Assembly (NCBI RefSeq): GCF_002001205.1
Contig: NZ_MUNZ01000128.1
Coordinates: 18,158-82,157 of the forward strand
Length of the DNA: 64,000 nt
Direction: 5' to 3'
From: Hydrogenophaga sp. A37
GTDB lineage: Bacteria > Pseudomonadota > Gammaproteobacteria > Burkholderiales > Burkholderiaceae_C
The number at the start of each line of letters is the position of its first letter. Position 1 is the stretch's first letter. The notes below the pieces were generated by a model that saw nothing but the letters and a program-made list of their open reading frames with translations, made no database searches and had not been told where the DNA came from. Positions 1 through 9,837 of the stretch are shown in pieces. The translations under genes and the position numbers were made by a program.

Positions 1-1
1 A

Positions 2-205
2 CCCACCTTGGCCCTGGGCGGGCCGGACGATGTGGGCGAGGCCAGCTGGGAGCGGCAAGGCCGCTGGATTCCCACCACCGGCGTCGACCAATACGCCGCC
101 ACCTTGCTCAAATGGTTCGGCGCCAACGACAGCCAGCTCAACACCATCCTGCCCAACCTCGGCAATTTCGGTTCGGCCCGCGACCTCGGTTTCCTGGCCG
201 CCTGA
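2..205 (+). CDS. DUF1501 family protein, C-terminal end (partial)
   Basis: Only the last 67 codons lie in the window and the frame is open to the left edge. The visible tail carries GRWIPTTGVDQYAATL followed by KWFG and an NLGNF...LGFL end, which matches my memory of how DUF1501 proteins finish. Known of the family: Tat-exported proteins with a sulfatase/alkaline-phosphatase-like fold and mostly unknown substrates. The Tat signal would be upstream of the window. The gene converges on the substrate-binding protein gene with 9 bp between stop codons. The family call rests on the C-terminal motif alone. Confidence 0.7.
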   Translation, partial: PTLALGGPDDVGEASWERQGRWIPTTGVDQYAATLLKWFGANDSQLNTILPNLGNFGSARDLGFLAA

Positions 206-214
206 TCGCCCGCG

Positions 215-1348
215 TCAGCGCCGAAACCTGCCGGCGGCGTCCACGATGGACAGGTCGGCGAAATCAAGGCCGGTGTGGTTGCTGGCGCTGTAGTCGACCG
301 TGAGCCCACCCAGGTTGAAGTTGCGGATGCCTTCAAGGGCATCGCGCAGCCCGGCGGACGTCGGGTTGGGGCCAGCGCGCTTGAGGCCCTCCACCAGCAC
401 CTTGGCCGCGGCGTAGCCTTCCATCATCGCGGGTGATACGCTGCTCAGCCCTTTGGTTTGGGCCAGTTCCAGCGCTTCCTTAATCAATGGCGAGCTGACG
501 GAGCGTTCGTTCGGAAAGACCTGCGTCACGATCACACCACGGGCGTGTTCGCCCAGCAGCTTGATGAAGCCTTCGGACGCGTTGTTGGACAGCGTGACCA
601 CCTGGGCTCGCGAGCCCGCGGCGCGGACTGCCTTCACGGCCTCGGCGGTGTTGCCGGCCGATCCCAGAATCATCACGGCCTGTGCCCCGCTCTTGGCCAC
701 TTGCGGTGCCAGGGTGCTGAAATCAGGTTTGTCTCGGGGAAATTTTTCTTGAAGCACCGGCTTCAACCCAGCCGCCTTCAGCCCGCTTTCCGCTCCAATG
801 GCCCCATCAGCACCAAAGGCGTCGTCGGTCTGCAGCACCGCGATGCGGGTGATGCCGATCGTGGCCAGGTGCTCGATGGCCTTGGCCGCCTCGCGCTGGT
901 AGGTGGCGCGCACGTTGAACACCCAGGGGTTGACCGGTGTGTGCAGCGCCATGGCGCCGGTGCTGGGGGCCACCAGCGGCACTTTGTATTCCGCCAGCAA
1001 GGGCAGCAGGGCCTGTGCGTGCGGCGTGCCCCGGTTCAGAAACAGCGCAAGCACACCGCGTTTCGTGATCAGTTCGCGCGCCACCTCGACGGTCAGCTTG
1101 GGGTCGAACTTGTCGTCCACCGAAATCAGCTCGATCTTCTGGCCGTTCACGCCACCGCGGGCGTTCACCGCATCCAGGTAGAGCTTGGCGCCGTCAATGT
1201 TTTCCTTCACGCCCGCCGCCACCGAGCCGGTGATGCCCGTGGGCTGGCCGATGCGCAGTTGTGCCCAGGCGGGTGCGGCCAGCGCCGAGAACATGGCCGC
1301 CGCGGCAAGGGTCAGCCACAGGCGGCCGGGGCGAGGGATGCTTTTCAT
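215..1348 (-). CDS. ABC transporter substrate-binding protein (branched-chain amino acid type)
   Basis: Predicted periplasmic binding protein of 377 residues. The start is the ATG at 1348 because it follows a GGAGAC ribosome site and begins a clean signal peptide (MKSIPRPGR, hydrophobic core, cleavage near AAPAWAQ); the frame stays open 49 codons further but that extension overlaps the UvrA start. The mature part has the Leu/Ile/Val-binding (type I periplasmic binding fold) layout: GITGSVAAGVKENIDGAKLY, RGGVNGQKIELISVDDKFDP, and later GITRIAVLQTDDAFG and GSAGNTAEAVKAVR. Family members deliver amino acids, amides, urea or aromatic acids to LivHMGF-type transporters. No permease or ATPase gene lies next to it, so it is an orphan binding protein with unknown ligand. 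Confidence 0.85.
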   Translation of the reverse strand: MKSIPRPGRLWLTLAAAAMFSALAAPAWAQLRIGQPTGITGSVAAGVKENIDGAKLYLDAVNARGGVNGQKIELISVDDKFDPKLTVEVARELITKRGVLALFLNRGTPHAQALLPLLAEYKVPLVAPSTGAMALHTPVNPWVFNVRATYQREAAKAIEHLATIGITRIAVLQTDDAFGADGAIGAESGLKAAGLKPVLQEKFPRDKPDFSTLAPQVAKSGAQAVMILGSAGNTAEAVKAVRAAGSRAQVVTLSNNASEGFIKLLGEHARGVIVTQVFPNERSVSSPLIKEALELAQTKGLSSVSPAMMEGYAAAKVLVEGLKRAGPNPTSAGLRDALEGIRNFNLGGLTVDYSASNHTGLDFADLSIVDAAGRFRR

Positions 1349-1480
1349 GTCTTTGTCTCCTGCTTGTGCACACAGTCTAGGGGTCCCGCGCCGCTTGGGG
1401 ATTGTGGAAATGACGTAACGCCGCCGCGCTCCGATGGCTGGCGCTCCTAGAATGTTTGCCTCCCCACCGGAAGCCCCTTC

Positions 1481-4400
1481 ATGTCTGATGCGCACCCGCT
1501 ACTGAATCCCTCTTCTTTGCCCGAGCCGGGGGAGGCCCTCCCGGCCCCCGCAGAAACCGGGCTGATCCGCATCCGCGGCGCGCGCCAACACAACCTGAAG
1601 AACATCGATCTCGACATCCGCACCGGTGAACTCACCGTGGTCACTGGGCCCAGCGGATCGGGCAAGTCCAGCCTGGTGTTCGACACGTTGTTCGCCGAAG
1701 GCCAGCGGCGCTATGTGGAAACCTTCAGCGCCTACGCACGCCAGTTTCTCGACCGCATGGACAAGCCGGCCGTGGACCGGGTGGACGGCGTGCCGCCCGC
1801 CATCGCCATCGACCAGACCAACCCGGTGCGCAGCTCGCGCTCGACCGTGGGCACGATGACCGAGCTGAACGACCACCTGAAGCTCTTGTTCGCGCGCGGG
1901 GCCGACCTGTTCGACCGAGAGACCGCGCTGCCGGTGCGTCACGATTCGCCGGAGTCGATCTACGCGGAACTGCAGAAACGCTGTGTTGAGTTGAATGACC
2001 CCAGGCTGGTGGTGACCTTCCCGGTCGAATTGCCGGCCAGCACCACACCCGAAGAGATCGAACAATGGCTTTCCGCGAGCGGCTACACGCGGGTGCAGGC
2101 CGAGCGCATCGTCCAGCGTGCCGCACCGGCGCCCGATGCGAAAGCCGCCAAGACCACCAAGGCCAAAGCCGCCAAAGGCACCCCTGCCAGCGAATCGGTG
2201 AAGGTGCTCGACGTGGTGGCCGACCGCTTCCGCATCGGCACCGCCGAGCAGGTGCGCGTGATGGAGGCCATCGAAGCCGGCCTCAAGCGCGGCAGCGGCA
2301 AGTTGATGGTCTACGTGCTGGGCGAGGAGGGTGCCGAGCCAGTGATCTGGAGGTTCTCGACAGGATTGCATTGCCCCGAGAGCGACATCCGCTACACCGA
2401 TCCCACGCCCTCGATGTTCTCCTTCAACTCCGCCGTCGGCGCCTGCGAGGCCTGCCGCGGTTTTGGCCGTGTGATCGGGGTGGACCACGGCCTGGTGATC
2501 CCGAACGACAAGCTCACGCTGCGCAATGGTGCGATCAAGATCTTCCAGACCCCGGCCTGGAAAGAAGCGCAAGACGACCTGATGCGCCACGCTGAAAGCG
2601 CGGGCATCCCGCGCGACACGCCCTGGAACAAGCTCACGCCCGAACAGCAACATTGGGTCAAGGCCGGCTCGCCGAACTGGAACGGCAAGTGGAACCAGCA
2701 CTGGTTCGGCATCGCGCGCTTCTTCGAGTACCTGGAGAGCAAGGCCTACAAGATGCACATCCGTGTGCTCTTGTCCAAGTACCGCAGCTACACCGAATGC
2801 CCGAGCTGCGGCGGCGCGCGCCTGAAGACCGACAGCCTGCTTTGGCGCATCGGCACCAAGGCCCAGGCCGACGCGGTGCTGCCGCCCGGGAAGCGGTACC
2901 TGCCCAAGGGTGTGGCGTGGTCGCGTGCGCAGCTGGAGGCCGTGCCCGGCTTGTGCCTGCACGACCTGATGCTGATGCCGCTGGACAGGTTGCGGGTGTT
3001 TTTTGCGGCGCTGGACAAGACGCTGGTCCCTGCGGGCTCGGACCTCGCGGGCGCCGGCCAGGCGCAGGCGGTGCGCCTGCTGTTCGAAGAGATCAACACC
3101 CGCATCCGCTACCTCTGCGAGGTCGGCATCGGCTACCTCACGCTCGACCGCCAGAGCCGCACGCTCAGCGGCGGTGAGGTGCAGCGCATCAACCTCACCA
3201 CGGCGCTCGGCACCTCGCTGGTGAACACGCTCTTCGTGCTGGACGAGCCCAGCATCGGCCTGCACCCGCGCGACATGGCGCGCATCAACGACGCCATGCT
3301 GCGCCTGCGCGACGCGGGCAACACGCTGGTGGTGGTGGAGCACGACCCGGCCGTGATGCTGGCGGCCGACCGACTGATCGACATGGGTCCGGGGCCGGGT
3401 GAGCGCGGCGGGCAGATCGTGTTCGACGGCACGCCCGAGCAGATCCGCAGCGCCGACACGCTGACCGGCGCCTACCTGGGCGCGCGCAAGACCGTGGGCA
3501 TGGGCTTCAAGCGCATGGTGACCGACAGCACGCCGCGCCTCATCCTCGAAGGCGCGCGCGAACACAACCTGCAAAACGTGAGTGTCGAGTTCCCGCTGCA
3601 GCGCCTGGTGGTGGTCACCGGCGTGTCCGGCTCGGGCAAGTCCAGCCTGATCCAGGACGTGCTCGCTCCCGCGCTGCTGCGCCACTTCGGCAAGTCCACC
3701 GACTCACCGGGCGCACACGACCGCCTGTTGGGCGCTGACTTCTTGAGCGAAGTGGTGTTCGTCGATCAATCGCCCATCGGCAAGACCGCGCGCTCCAACC
3801 CGGTGAGCTACGTCGGCGCCTGGGACGCGGTTCGCGCCCTGTTTGCCGACGCGCCGCTCTCGCGCCAGCGCAGCTACACCGCCAGCAAGTTCAGCTTCAA
3901 CAGCGGCGACGGGCGTTGTCCCACCTGCGGTGGATCGGGCTTCGAACACGTGGAAATGCAGTTTCTGAGCGACGTGTATTTGCGTTGCCCGGACTGCGAT
4001 GGCAAACGCTACCGGCCCGAAATTCTGGAGGTGCGCATCGAACGCGGCGGGCGGATGCACAACGTGGCCGATGTGCTGAACCTCACCGTGAGCGAAGCGG
4101 CCGGGTTGTTCGCGAGCGACCGCGAGGTGATCCGCGCGTTGCAGCCCATCGTGGACGTGGGCCTCGAATACGTGAAGCTCGGCCAGCCGGTGCCGACCCT
4201 GTCGGGCGGCGAAGCGCAGCGTCTGAAGCTCGCGGGCTTCCTGGCCGAAGCCGCCAAGAGCGCCAGCGCCAGCCGCCAGCCCATCTCGCGCAAGGGCACG
4301 CTGTTCCTGTTCGACGAGCCCACCACCGGCCTGCACTTTGACGACATCGCCAAGCTCATGCGCAGCCTGCGCAAGCTGCTCGACGCCGGGCATTCGCTGG

Positions 4401-7400
4401 TCGTGATCGAACACAACCTCGACGTGATCCGCGCCGCCGACTGGCTGATCGACCTCGGCCCCGAAGGCGGCGCGGGCGGTGGACTGGTGGTGGCCGAAGG
4501 GCCGCCGGAAGACGTGCGCCAGCACCCCAGCAGTCACACCGCCAAGGCCCTGCGCGCCTACGCCGAGTCCATGGGCGAGGTGCACGCGGTGCACGAAGGC
4601 CGGCTGGTGGATTACCTGAAGCAACCGCAGCGCCAGCGCGCCTCGGCCGCGCGCACCGCGGGCCACAGCAACGCCATCCGCATCGTCAACGCCAAGGAAC
4701 ACAACCTCAAGAACCTGAGCGTGGACATCCCACGCGGCCAGTTCAACGTGATCTCCGGCGTCAGCGGTTCCGGCAAGTCCACGCTGGCCTTCGACATCCT
4801 GTTCAACGAAGGCCAGCGGCGTTACCTCGAATCGCTCAACGCCTACGCGCGCAGCATCGTGCAGCCGGCGGGACGGCCCGAAGTGGACGCGGTCTACGGC
4901 ATCCCGCCCACGGTGGCGATCGAACAGCGGCTCTCGCGCGGTGGCCGAAAGAGCACGGTCGGCACCACCACCGAGGTCTGGCACTTCCTGCGCTTGCTCT
5001 ACGTGAAGCTGGGCACGCAGCACTGCGTGCACGACGGCGCAGCCGTCATGCCGCAAAGCCCCGAGAGCATTGCCGCCGCCATCCTCACGCGCTACGTCGG
5101 CCAGCACATCGGGCTGCTCGCGCCGCTGGTGGTGAACCGCAAGGGCGTCTACACCGAGCTGGCCGACTGGGCACGCCCGCGCGGCCACACCCACCTGCGC
5201 GTGGACGGCGAGTTCCTGCCCACAAGCGGCTTTCCGCGCATCGACCGTTTCAAGGAACACACCATCGAACTGCCGGTGGCCGACGGCGTGGTGGACCCGG
5301 CCAACGAAGCCTGGCTGCGCAGCCAGCTCAGCAAGGCGCTGGAGATCGGCAAGGGTCAGGTGCATGTGCTGCATCAGATGGACGGCCTGGCGCAAGCCAT
5401 GGCCGACGGCACGTCCACCGTGGGCTTGGGCAAGCTGGAGGTGTTTTCCACCAACCGCGCCTGCCCGGTCTGCGCCACCAGCTACCCCGAGCTGGATCCG
5501 CGCCTGTTCTCGTACAACAGCAAACACGGCTGGTGCCCCGACTGCGTGGGCACGGGTCTGGCGCTCTCGCGCGAGCAGCGCAAGGCGCTCGATGATTCGG
5601 TGCGCGACGACGACCAGAAGGGCCGCGAGCAGAGCTTTGCCGAGCCCGAGGTGGAAGACCTTGCGGATCAACCGTGTCCGGGGTGTGAAGGCACACGATT
5701 GAATGCCCAGGCCCGTGCGGTGAAGTTTGGCGGTGTGGGCATCACGGACGTGGCCCGTCTGTCGGTGAACGAAGTCCGCTCTTGGGTGCAGGGCTTGCTG
5801 AAAGTGGCCGTGCTGACGAGCCGCGAAGCCGACATCGCCCGTGACCTGTTGCCCGAGATCGAGAGCCGCCTCGCCTTCCTGGAAGAGGTGGGCCTGAACT
5901 ACCTCACGCTCGATCGTGGCGCGCCCACGCTCAGCGGCGGCGAAGCGCAGCGCATCCGCCTCGCGGCGCAACTCGGCAGCAACCTGCAGGGCGTGTGTTA
6001 CGTGCTCGACGAGCCGACCATCGGACTGCACGCGCGCGACAACGCGATCCTTCTCAACGCGCTGCACAAGCTCGGCGACATGGGCAACACCCTGGTGGTG
6101 GTGGAACACGACGAAGACACCATCCGCCGCGCCGACCACATCATCGACATCGGTCCCAGTGCGGGAAAACGGGGTGGGCGTGTCGTGGCGCAAGGGTCGG
6201 TGGCCGATCTGTCGGCGAATGAAGAGTCCGTCACCGGGCGCTACCTGCTGCATGCGATGAAACATCCGCTGCAGGCGCGGCGTGGCGTCTTGCCCCTCAC
6301 CCCAACCCTCTCCCCAGAGGGGCGAGGGAGTGAAAGCCCGTTGTCTTCGGCGGCACGTTCGAGCGAAAAACCCCCTCTCCCGCTGGCGGGAGAGGGCGGG
6401 GGTGAGGGTCTGCCGTGGCTCGAAGTCCGCGGCGCTCGCCTGCACAACCTGCAAAACCTCACCGTCGCCGTCCCCCTGCAACGCCTGGTCGTCATCACCG
6501 GCGTCAGCGGCTCCGGCAAATCCACCTTCGCGCGCGATGTGCTGCTCACCAACGCAGCAGCGGCGGTGTCCCAGCGCAGCACCTTCGCCGGCCGCCAGAC
6601 CTGGGACAACGACGGCACCCGGCCCGCCTGGACCGGCTGCGACAAGCTGCTCGGCTCCGAGGTGGTGGACCGCGTGCTCGAAGTCGACCAGACGCCCATC
6701 GGCAAAACGCCGCGCAGCTGCCCGGCCACCTACATCGGCTTTTGGGACACGGTGCGCAAACTCTTCGCCGACACGCTCGAAGCCAAGGCGCGCGGCTACG
6801 GCCCGGGCCGCTTCAGCTTCAACACCGGCGAAGGCCGCTGCCCGGGCTGCGAAGGGCAGGGCATGCGCACCATCGAGATGAGCTTCCTGCCCGACGTCAA
6901 GGTGCCTTGCGAGGTCTGCCACGGCGCGCGCTTCAACCCCGAGACCCTGGCCGTGAGCTGGAAGGGCAAGAGCATCGGCGACGTGCTGCAGATGGAGGTG
7001 GACGAAGCGGTCGAGTTTTTCGCCTCCATGCCCAACATCGCCCACCCACTGCAACTGCTGAAAGATGTGGGCCTGGGCTACCTCACGCTGGGCCAGCCAT
7101 CACCGACGCTGAGCGGCGGCGAAGCGCAGCGCATCAAGCTCGTGACCGAGCTCAGCAAGGTGCGCGACGACGTCACACGGCGGGGCCAGAAGGCGCCGCA
7201 CACGCTCTACGTGCTCGACGAACCCACTGTGGGCCTGCACATGGCCGACGTGGAAAAACTCATCCGCGTGCTGCACCGGCTGGTGGACGGTGGTCACAGC
7301 GTGATCGTGATCGAACATGACCTGGATGTGATGGCCGAAGCCGACTGGATCATCGACCTGGGTCCCGAAGGCGGAGGTGGGGGGGGCCGCGTCGTGGCGG

Positions 7401-7477
7401 CGACCACCCCTGAGGAGGTGGTGTGCCTGGGCACCCACACCGGCAAGGTGCTGGGGCCAGTGCTGGCGCGAGGCTGA
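1481..7477 (+). CDS. double-length UvrA (four ABC ATPase sites), excinuclease ABC subunit A paralogue
   Basis: A 1998-residue protein, about twice the length of ordinary UvrA (about 940). It reads as two UvrA copies in tandem. Walker A motifs lie near residues 56 (GPSGSGKSS), 714, 1093 and 1674 (each GVSGSGKS); each is followed by an LSGGE signature and a DEP(S/T)xGLH Walker B. UvrA-type CxxC zinc modules are present in both halves (for example [11 protein letters not shown] and [11 protein letters not shown]). UvrA normally works as a dimer that scans for bulky DNA lesions and loads UvrB; this chain could fold as a covalent dimer. Residues about 1605-1643 are encoded by a palindromic repeat inserted in frame. 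The gene is divergent from the binding-protein gene. Double-length UvrA proteins are, as I recall, annotated in other Burkholderiales, usually beside a normal uvrA, so I give no symbol. Confidence 0.88.
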   Translation: MSDAHPLLNPSSLPEPGEALPAPAETGLIRIRGARQHNLKNIDLDIRTGELTVVTGPSGSGKSSLVFDTLFAEGQRRYVETFSAYARQFLDRMDKPAVDRVDGVPPAIAIDQTNPVRSSRSTVGTMTELNDHLKLLFARGADLFDRETALPVRHDSPESIYAELQKRCVELNDPRLVVTFPVELPASTTPEEIEQWLSASGYTRVQAERIVQRAAPAPDAKAAKTTKAKAAKGTPASESVKVLDVVADRFRIGTAEQVRVMEAIEAGLKRGSGKLMVYVLGEEGAEPVIWRFSTGLHCPESDIRYTDPTPSMFSFNSAVGACEACRGFGRVIGVDHGLVIPNDKLTLRNGAIKIFQTPAWKEAQDDLMRHAESAGIPRDTPWNKLTPEQQHWVKAGSPNWNGKWNQHWFGIARFFEYLESKAYKMHIRVLLSKYRSYTECPSCGGARLKTDSLLWRIGTKAQADAVLPPGKRYLPKGVAWSRAQLEAVPGLCLHDLMLMPLDRLRVFFAALDKTLVPAGSDLAGAGQAQAVRLLFEEINTRIRYLCEVGIGYLTLDRQSRTLSGGEVQRINLTTALGTSLVNTLFVLDEPSIGLHPRDMARINDAMLRLRDAGNTLVVVEHDPAVMLAADRLIDMGPGPGERGGQIVFDGTPEQIRSADTLTGAYLGARKTVGMGFKRMVTDSTPRLILEGAREHNLQNVSVEFPLQRLVVVTGVSGSGKSSLIQDVLAPALLRHFGKSTDSPGAHDRLLGADFLSEVVFVDQSPIGKTARSNPVSYVGAWDAVRALFADAPLSRQRSYTASKFSFNSGDGRCPTCGGSGFEHVEMQFLSDVYLRCPDCDGKRYRPEILEVRIERGGRMHNVADVLNLTVSEAAGLFASDREVIRALQPIVDVGLEYVKLGQPVPTLSGGEAQRLKLAGFLAEAAKSASASRQPISRKGTLFLFDEPTTGLHFDDIAKLMRSLRKLLDAGHSLVVIEHNLDVIRAADWLIDLGPEGGAGGGLVVAEGPPEDVRQHPSSHTAKALRAYAESMGEVHAVHEGRLVDYLKQPQRQRASAARTAGHSNAIRIVNAKEHNLKNLSVDIPRGQFNVISGVSGSGKSTLAFDILFNEGQRRYLESLNAYARSIVQPAGRPEVDAVYGIPPTVAIEQRLSRGGRKSTVGTTTEVWHFLRLLYVKLGTQHCVHDGAAVMPQSPESIAAAILTRYVGQHIGLLAPLVVNRKGVYTELADWARPRGHTHLRVDGEFLPTSGFPRIDRFKEHTIELPVADGVVDPANEAWLRSQLSKALEIGKGQVHVLHQMDGLAQAMADGTSTVGLGKLEVFSTNRACPVCATSYPELDPRLFSYNSKHGWCPDCVGTGLALSREQRKALDDSVRDDDQKGREQSFAEPEVEDLADQPCPGCEGTRLNAQARAVKFGGVGITDVARLSVNEVRSWVQGLLKVAVLTSREADIARDLLPEIESRLAFLEEVGLNYLTLDRGAPTLSGGEAQRIRLAAQLGSNLQGVCYVLDEPTIGLHARDNAILLNALHKLGDMGNTLVVVEHDEDTIRRADHIIDIGPSAGKRGGRVVAQGSVADLSANEESVTGRYLLHAMKHPLQARRGVLPLTPTLSPEGRGSESPLSSAARSSEKPPLPLAGEGGGEGLPWLEVRGARLHNLQNLTVAVPLQRLVVITGVSGSGKSTFARDVLLTNAAAAVSQRSTFAGRQTWDNDGTRPAWTGCDKLLGSEVVDRVLEVDQTPIGKTPRSCPATYIGFWDTVRKLFADTLEAKARGYGPGRFSFNTGEGRCPGCEGQGMRTIEMSFLPDVKVPCEVCHGARFNPETLAVSWKGKSIGDVLQMEVDEAVEFFASMPNIAHPLQLLKDVGLGYLTLGQPSPTLSGGEAQRIKLVTELSKVRDDVTRRGQKAPHTLYVLDEPTVGLHMADVEKLIRVLHRLVDGGHSVIVIEHDLDVMAEADWIIDLGPEGGGGGGRVVAATTPEEVVCLGTHTGKVLGPVLARG
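6293..6408. repeat. REPIN-like doublet of two inverted REP palindromes inside UvrA
   Basis: Two related G/C-rich hairpins in inverted orientation enclose a spacer of about 42 bp. The left one runs CCCCTCACCCCAACCCTCTC and closes on CCAGAGGGGCGAGGG; the right one begins CCCTCTCCCGCTGGCGGGAG and ends in GGGGGTGAGGG. The outer parts of the two are reverse complements of each other with few mismatches. The element stays in frame and adds about 39 residues ([13 protein letters not shown] ... [12 protein letters not shown]) between the third and fourth ATPase domains. A related single hairpin lies at 34899-34933. Confidence 0.85.
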
Positions 7478-7757
7478 GCGGAAAGTCTGAATCGCCAGCC
7501 GTTCGGGCCCTGTGTGACAACTGCGCGAACAGCACAGCAAGCCTCGGTGGTGATCAGCGCCGGGTCAGGGCGCCCGAGTATGCGCATATTGTGCTGAAGT
7601 CGATTGATGGCTGTCCAGCAGGGCATTCACGTAGATCAAGCGTCGGGCTCGCGTTACCATGCACGCGCAGGGCTTCAAAGTCTTGAGTTGAGGTCACTTG
7701 ACGCCGGATTTCTGCAAGCGGTGTTGTTTCGATTTTTTTACTCTTAGGAGAACTGTT
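7478..7757. other. intergenic stretch upstream of the beta-helix protein gene
   Basis: This 280-bp gap between the UvrA stop and the next start has no open frame I can support and lower G+C near its right end, including a T-rich tract (GATTTTTTTACTC) just before the ribosome site. I see no convincing terminator hairpin or sigma-70 promoter. It probably holds the promoter of the secreted protein gene. Confidence 0.4.
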
Positions 7758-8531
7758 TTGACCAGGACGACTTTGCTGAATCGCATTTTTCAAACCGTGT
7801 TGGCGTTAACCATTTACAGCCTGATGGGTGTTTCCTTGGTGCACGCTCAAGCCACGAGAACATGGGTATCAGGTGTAGGTGATGACGCCAATCCTTGCAG
7901 CCGAACGGCACCTTGCAAGACTTTTGCAGGAGCGATCAGCAAGACCGCAGTCAACGGCGAGATTTCGGTGCTCGATCCGGGTGGGTTTGGTGCAGTGACC
8001 ATCACGAAGTCCATCACGATCAATGGCGACGGCACCCTGGCGGGTATTCTGACCAACGCCGGAAACGGCATCTCTGTCAACGCGTCTGGTGCGGCTGTTA
8101 CCGTCCGAAATCTTTCGATCGTCGGTTCTGGTACCGGCGCGGTGGGCATCCGATTGCTGGATGGCGCCGCTTTGATCGTGGACCGCGTCTCCATATCTGG
8201 ATTTGCGACCGCTGGCATTGAAACTGCGATTGGCACCACAGGAAATGTCATGGTGCTCAACTCGACCATTGTGAGGAACGGCGGTATCGGCGTTCATGCG
8301 GGTGGCGGCTCCATTGCCGTGGAGAACAGCATATTGGCCAACAATGGCGTGGGAGCGCAAGCCGGCACAGGCGCCACAGTGCGCCTGACCAACAACGGCG
8401 TATACAACAACTTGACCGGTTTCGGATGCGGCGGCGGTGTCTTGGCATCCAATGGGGACAACCGCAAGGCCAACAATGTTGGTGGTGGGATTCCTGCGTG
8501 CTCGCCCACCGTCGCCATTGCTGTGCAATAG
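7758..8531 (+). CDS. secreted right-handed beta-helix protein
   Basis: A 257-residue predicted exported protein. The start is taken as the TTG at 7758 since it has an AGGAG ribosome site 7 nt upstream and opens a signal peptide (MTRTTLLNRIFQTVLALTIY ... cleavage near LVHAQA); the frame continues 20 codons upstream to another TTG with no ribosome site. The mature part has short repeats rich in Asn, Gly, Val and Ile (NGISVNASGAAVTVRNLSIV, GGIGVHAGGGSIAVENSILA), typical of parallel beta-helix folds such as the pectate-lyase/NosD group. No catalytic residues can be assigned, so substrate binding or a surface role is a guess. It stands alone between UvrA and the lipB remnant, and its composition is less G+C-rich than its neighbours, which may indicate acquisition. 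Confidence 0.7.
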   Translation: MTRTTLLNRIFQTVLALTIYSLMGVSLVHAQATRTWVSGVGDDANPCSRTAPCKTFAGAISKTAVNGEISVLDPGGFGAVTITKSITINGDGTLAGILTNAGNGISVNASGAAVTVRNLSIVGSGTGAVGIRLLDGAALIVDRVSISGFATAGIETAIGTTGNVMVLNSTIVRNGGIGVHAGGGSIAVENSILANNGVGAQAGTGATVRLTNNGVYNNLTGFGCGGGVLASNGDNRKANNVGGGIPACSPTVAIAVQ

Positions 8532-8713
8532 CATGGGGTCGATTCAGGTCTGAAGTGCCACCTCCGGCGCGAAGGTCCGCAGATGCAATGCCTCCCAAGC
8601 GCGAGTTGATCGCTATCGTGCACCACGTTGGGGGATGACTGCGATGCGCCTGGGGATGAACGCGCAGTGCATTGCGCCCCAGGTGGAGCCTGGCTGGGCA
8701 AACGACGGGTATC

Positions 8714-8815
8714 GGCCTGCAGACGGTGGACCTTTCTACAATCGGGGTCGCCGTTTCATGGGATGAAGCGGCCCAGGTCCTGAGCCAGAAGCTCGGCGCC
8801 ACCCTCAGCCCTTGA
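8714..8815 (+). pseudogene. lipB: 3' remnant of lipB (octanoyltransferase)
   Basis: The last 33 codons read [20 protein letters not shown], then [13 protein letters not shown] and a stop. This matches the usual LipB C-terminus ([15 protein letters not shown]...). Upstream the match continues only as broken pieces in another frame: a GAKV-like stretch near 8560 and a degraded LxMN ... EP ... GY stretch near 8650-8712, with stop codons and a frameshift between GY and GLQ. No start codon or catalytic Lys/Cys region remains. LipB normally transfers octanoyl groups from ACP to lipoyl domains and sits directly before lipA, as this remnant does. If no other lipB exists in the genome, lipoate must come by another route such as LplA. 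Confidence 0.75.
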
Positions 8816-8843
8816 ACGCTCTTGCGCCACCCGCGCCCACGCC

Positions 8844-9833
8844 ATGACCCGCCCCGACACACCACAGGCCGCAGCCGGCTACGACGCCACCGCCAAGCAG
8901 AAGAGCCAGGCCAAGACCTCACGCATTCCGATCAAGATCGTGCCGGCCGAGGTGCTGAAGAAGCCCGACTGGATCCGAGTCAAGGCCGGTTCGCCCACCA
9001 CCCGCTTCTACGAGATCAAGGACGTGCTGCGTGCCAACAAGCTGGTCACCGTCTGCGAAGAGGCCAGTTGCCCCAACATCGGCGAATGCTTCGGCAAGGG
9101 CACGGCCACCTTCATGATCATGGGCGACAAGTGCACGCGCCGCTGCCCGTTCTGTGACGTGGGCCACGGCCGCCCCGACCCGCTGGACCTGAACGAGCCC
9201 GAGAACCTGGCCAAGACGATCGCGGCGCTCAAGCTCAAGTACGTGGTGATCACCAGCGTGGACCGCGATGATTTGCGCGACGGTGGCGCCGGCCACTTCG
9301 TGGCCTGCATTCAGAAGACCCGCGAACTGTCACCGGGCACGCAGATCGAGGTGCTGGTGCCCGACTTCCGCGGCCGCGACGACCGCGCGCTGGAGATCCT
9401 GAAGGCCGCACCACCCGACGTGATGAACCACAACCTGGAGACCGCACCGCGTCTTTACAAGGAAGCGCGCCCGGGGTCGGATTACCAGTTCAGCCTGAAC
9501 CTGCTCAAGAAGTTCAAGGCCCTGTTCCCGCACGTGCCGACCAAGAGCGGCCTGATGGTGGGCCTGGGCGAGACCGACGAGGAAATCCTCGACGTGATGC
9601 GCGACATGCGAGCGCACAACATCGAGATGCTGACCATCGGCCAGTACCTCGCCCCCAGCGGCCACCACCTGCCGGTGCGCCGTTACGTGCACCCGGACAC
9701 CTTCAAGATGTTCGAGGCCGAGGCCTACAAGATGGGCTTCACCCACGCCGCCGTGGGCGCCATGGTGCGCAGCTCGTACCATGCCGACCAGCAGGCGCAC
9801 GGCGTACTCAACAATGCGCAGCCGGGTACCTGA
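8844..9833 (+). CDS. lipA: lipoyl synthase
   Basis: Radical-SAM enzyme of 329 residues that inserts two sulfur atoms into protein-bound octanoyl chains to give lipoyl groups. Both Fe-S clusters are visible: the auxiliary cluster motif in [15 protein letters not shown] and the radical-SAM CxxxCxxC in [15 protein letters not shown]. Typical family stretches follow ([42 protein letters not shown]). Length is normal. Its expected partner lipB is present upstream only as a remnant. The glycosyltransferase gene starts 4 bp after the stop, so the glycan cassette is probably cotranscribed with lipA. Confidence 0.97.
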   Translation: MTRPDTPQAAAGYDATAKQKSQAKTSRIPIKIVPAEVLKKPDWIRVKAGSPTTRFYEIKDVLRANKLVTVCEEASCPNIGECFGKGTATFMIMGDKCTRRCPFCDVGHGRPDPLDLNEPENLAKTIAALKLKYVVITSVDRDDLRDGGAGHFVACIQKTRELSPGTQIEVLVPDFRGRDDRALEILKAAPPDVMNHNLETAPRLYKEARPGSDYQFSLNLLKKFKALFPHVPTKSGLMVGLGETDEEILDVMRDMRAHNIEMLTIGQYLAPSGHHLPVRRYVHPDTFKMFEAEAYKMGFTHAAVGAMVRSSYHADQQAHGVLNNAQPGT

Positions 9834-9837
9834 CGCC

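Noticed and set aside
3704..7054. An 1116-codon minus-strand open frame inside the UvrA gene
   Set aside because: Antisense shadow of a long G+C-rich gene; the protein is rich in Ala, Val, His and Arg without domain motifs.
8550..8713. Functional upstream part of lipB
   Set aside because: Stops and a frameshift break the frame, and no conserved LipB active-site segment can be read, so only a remnant is called.
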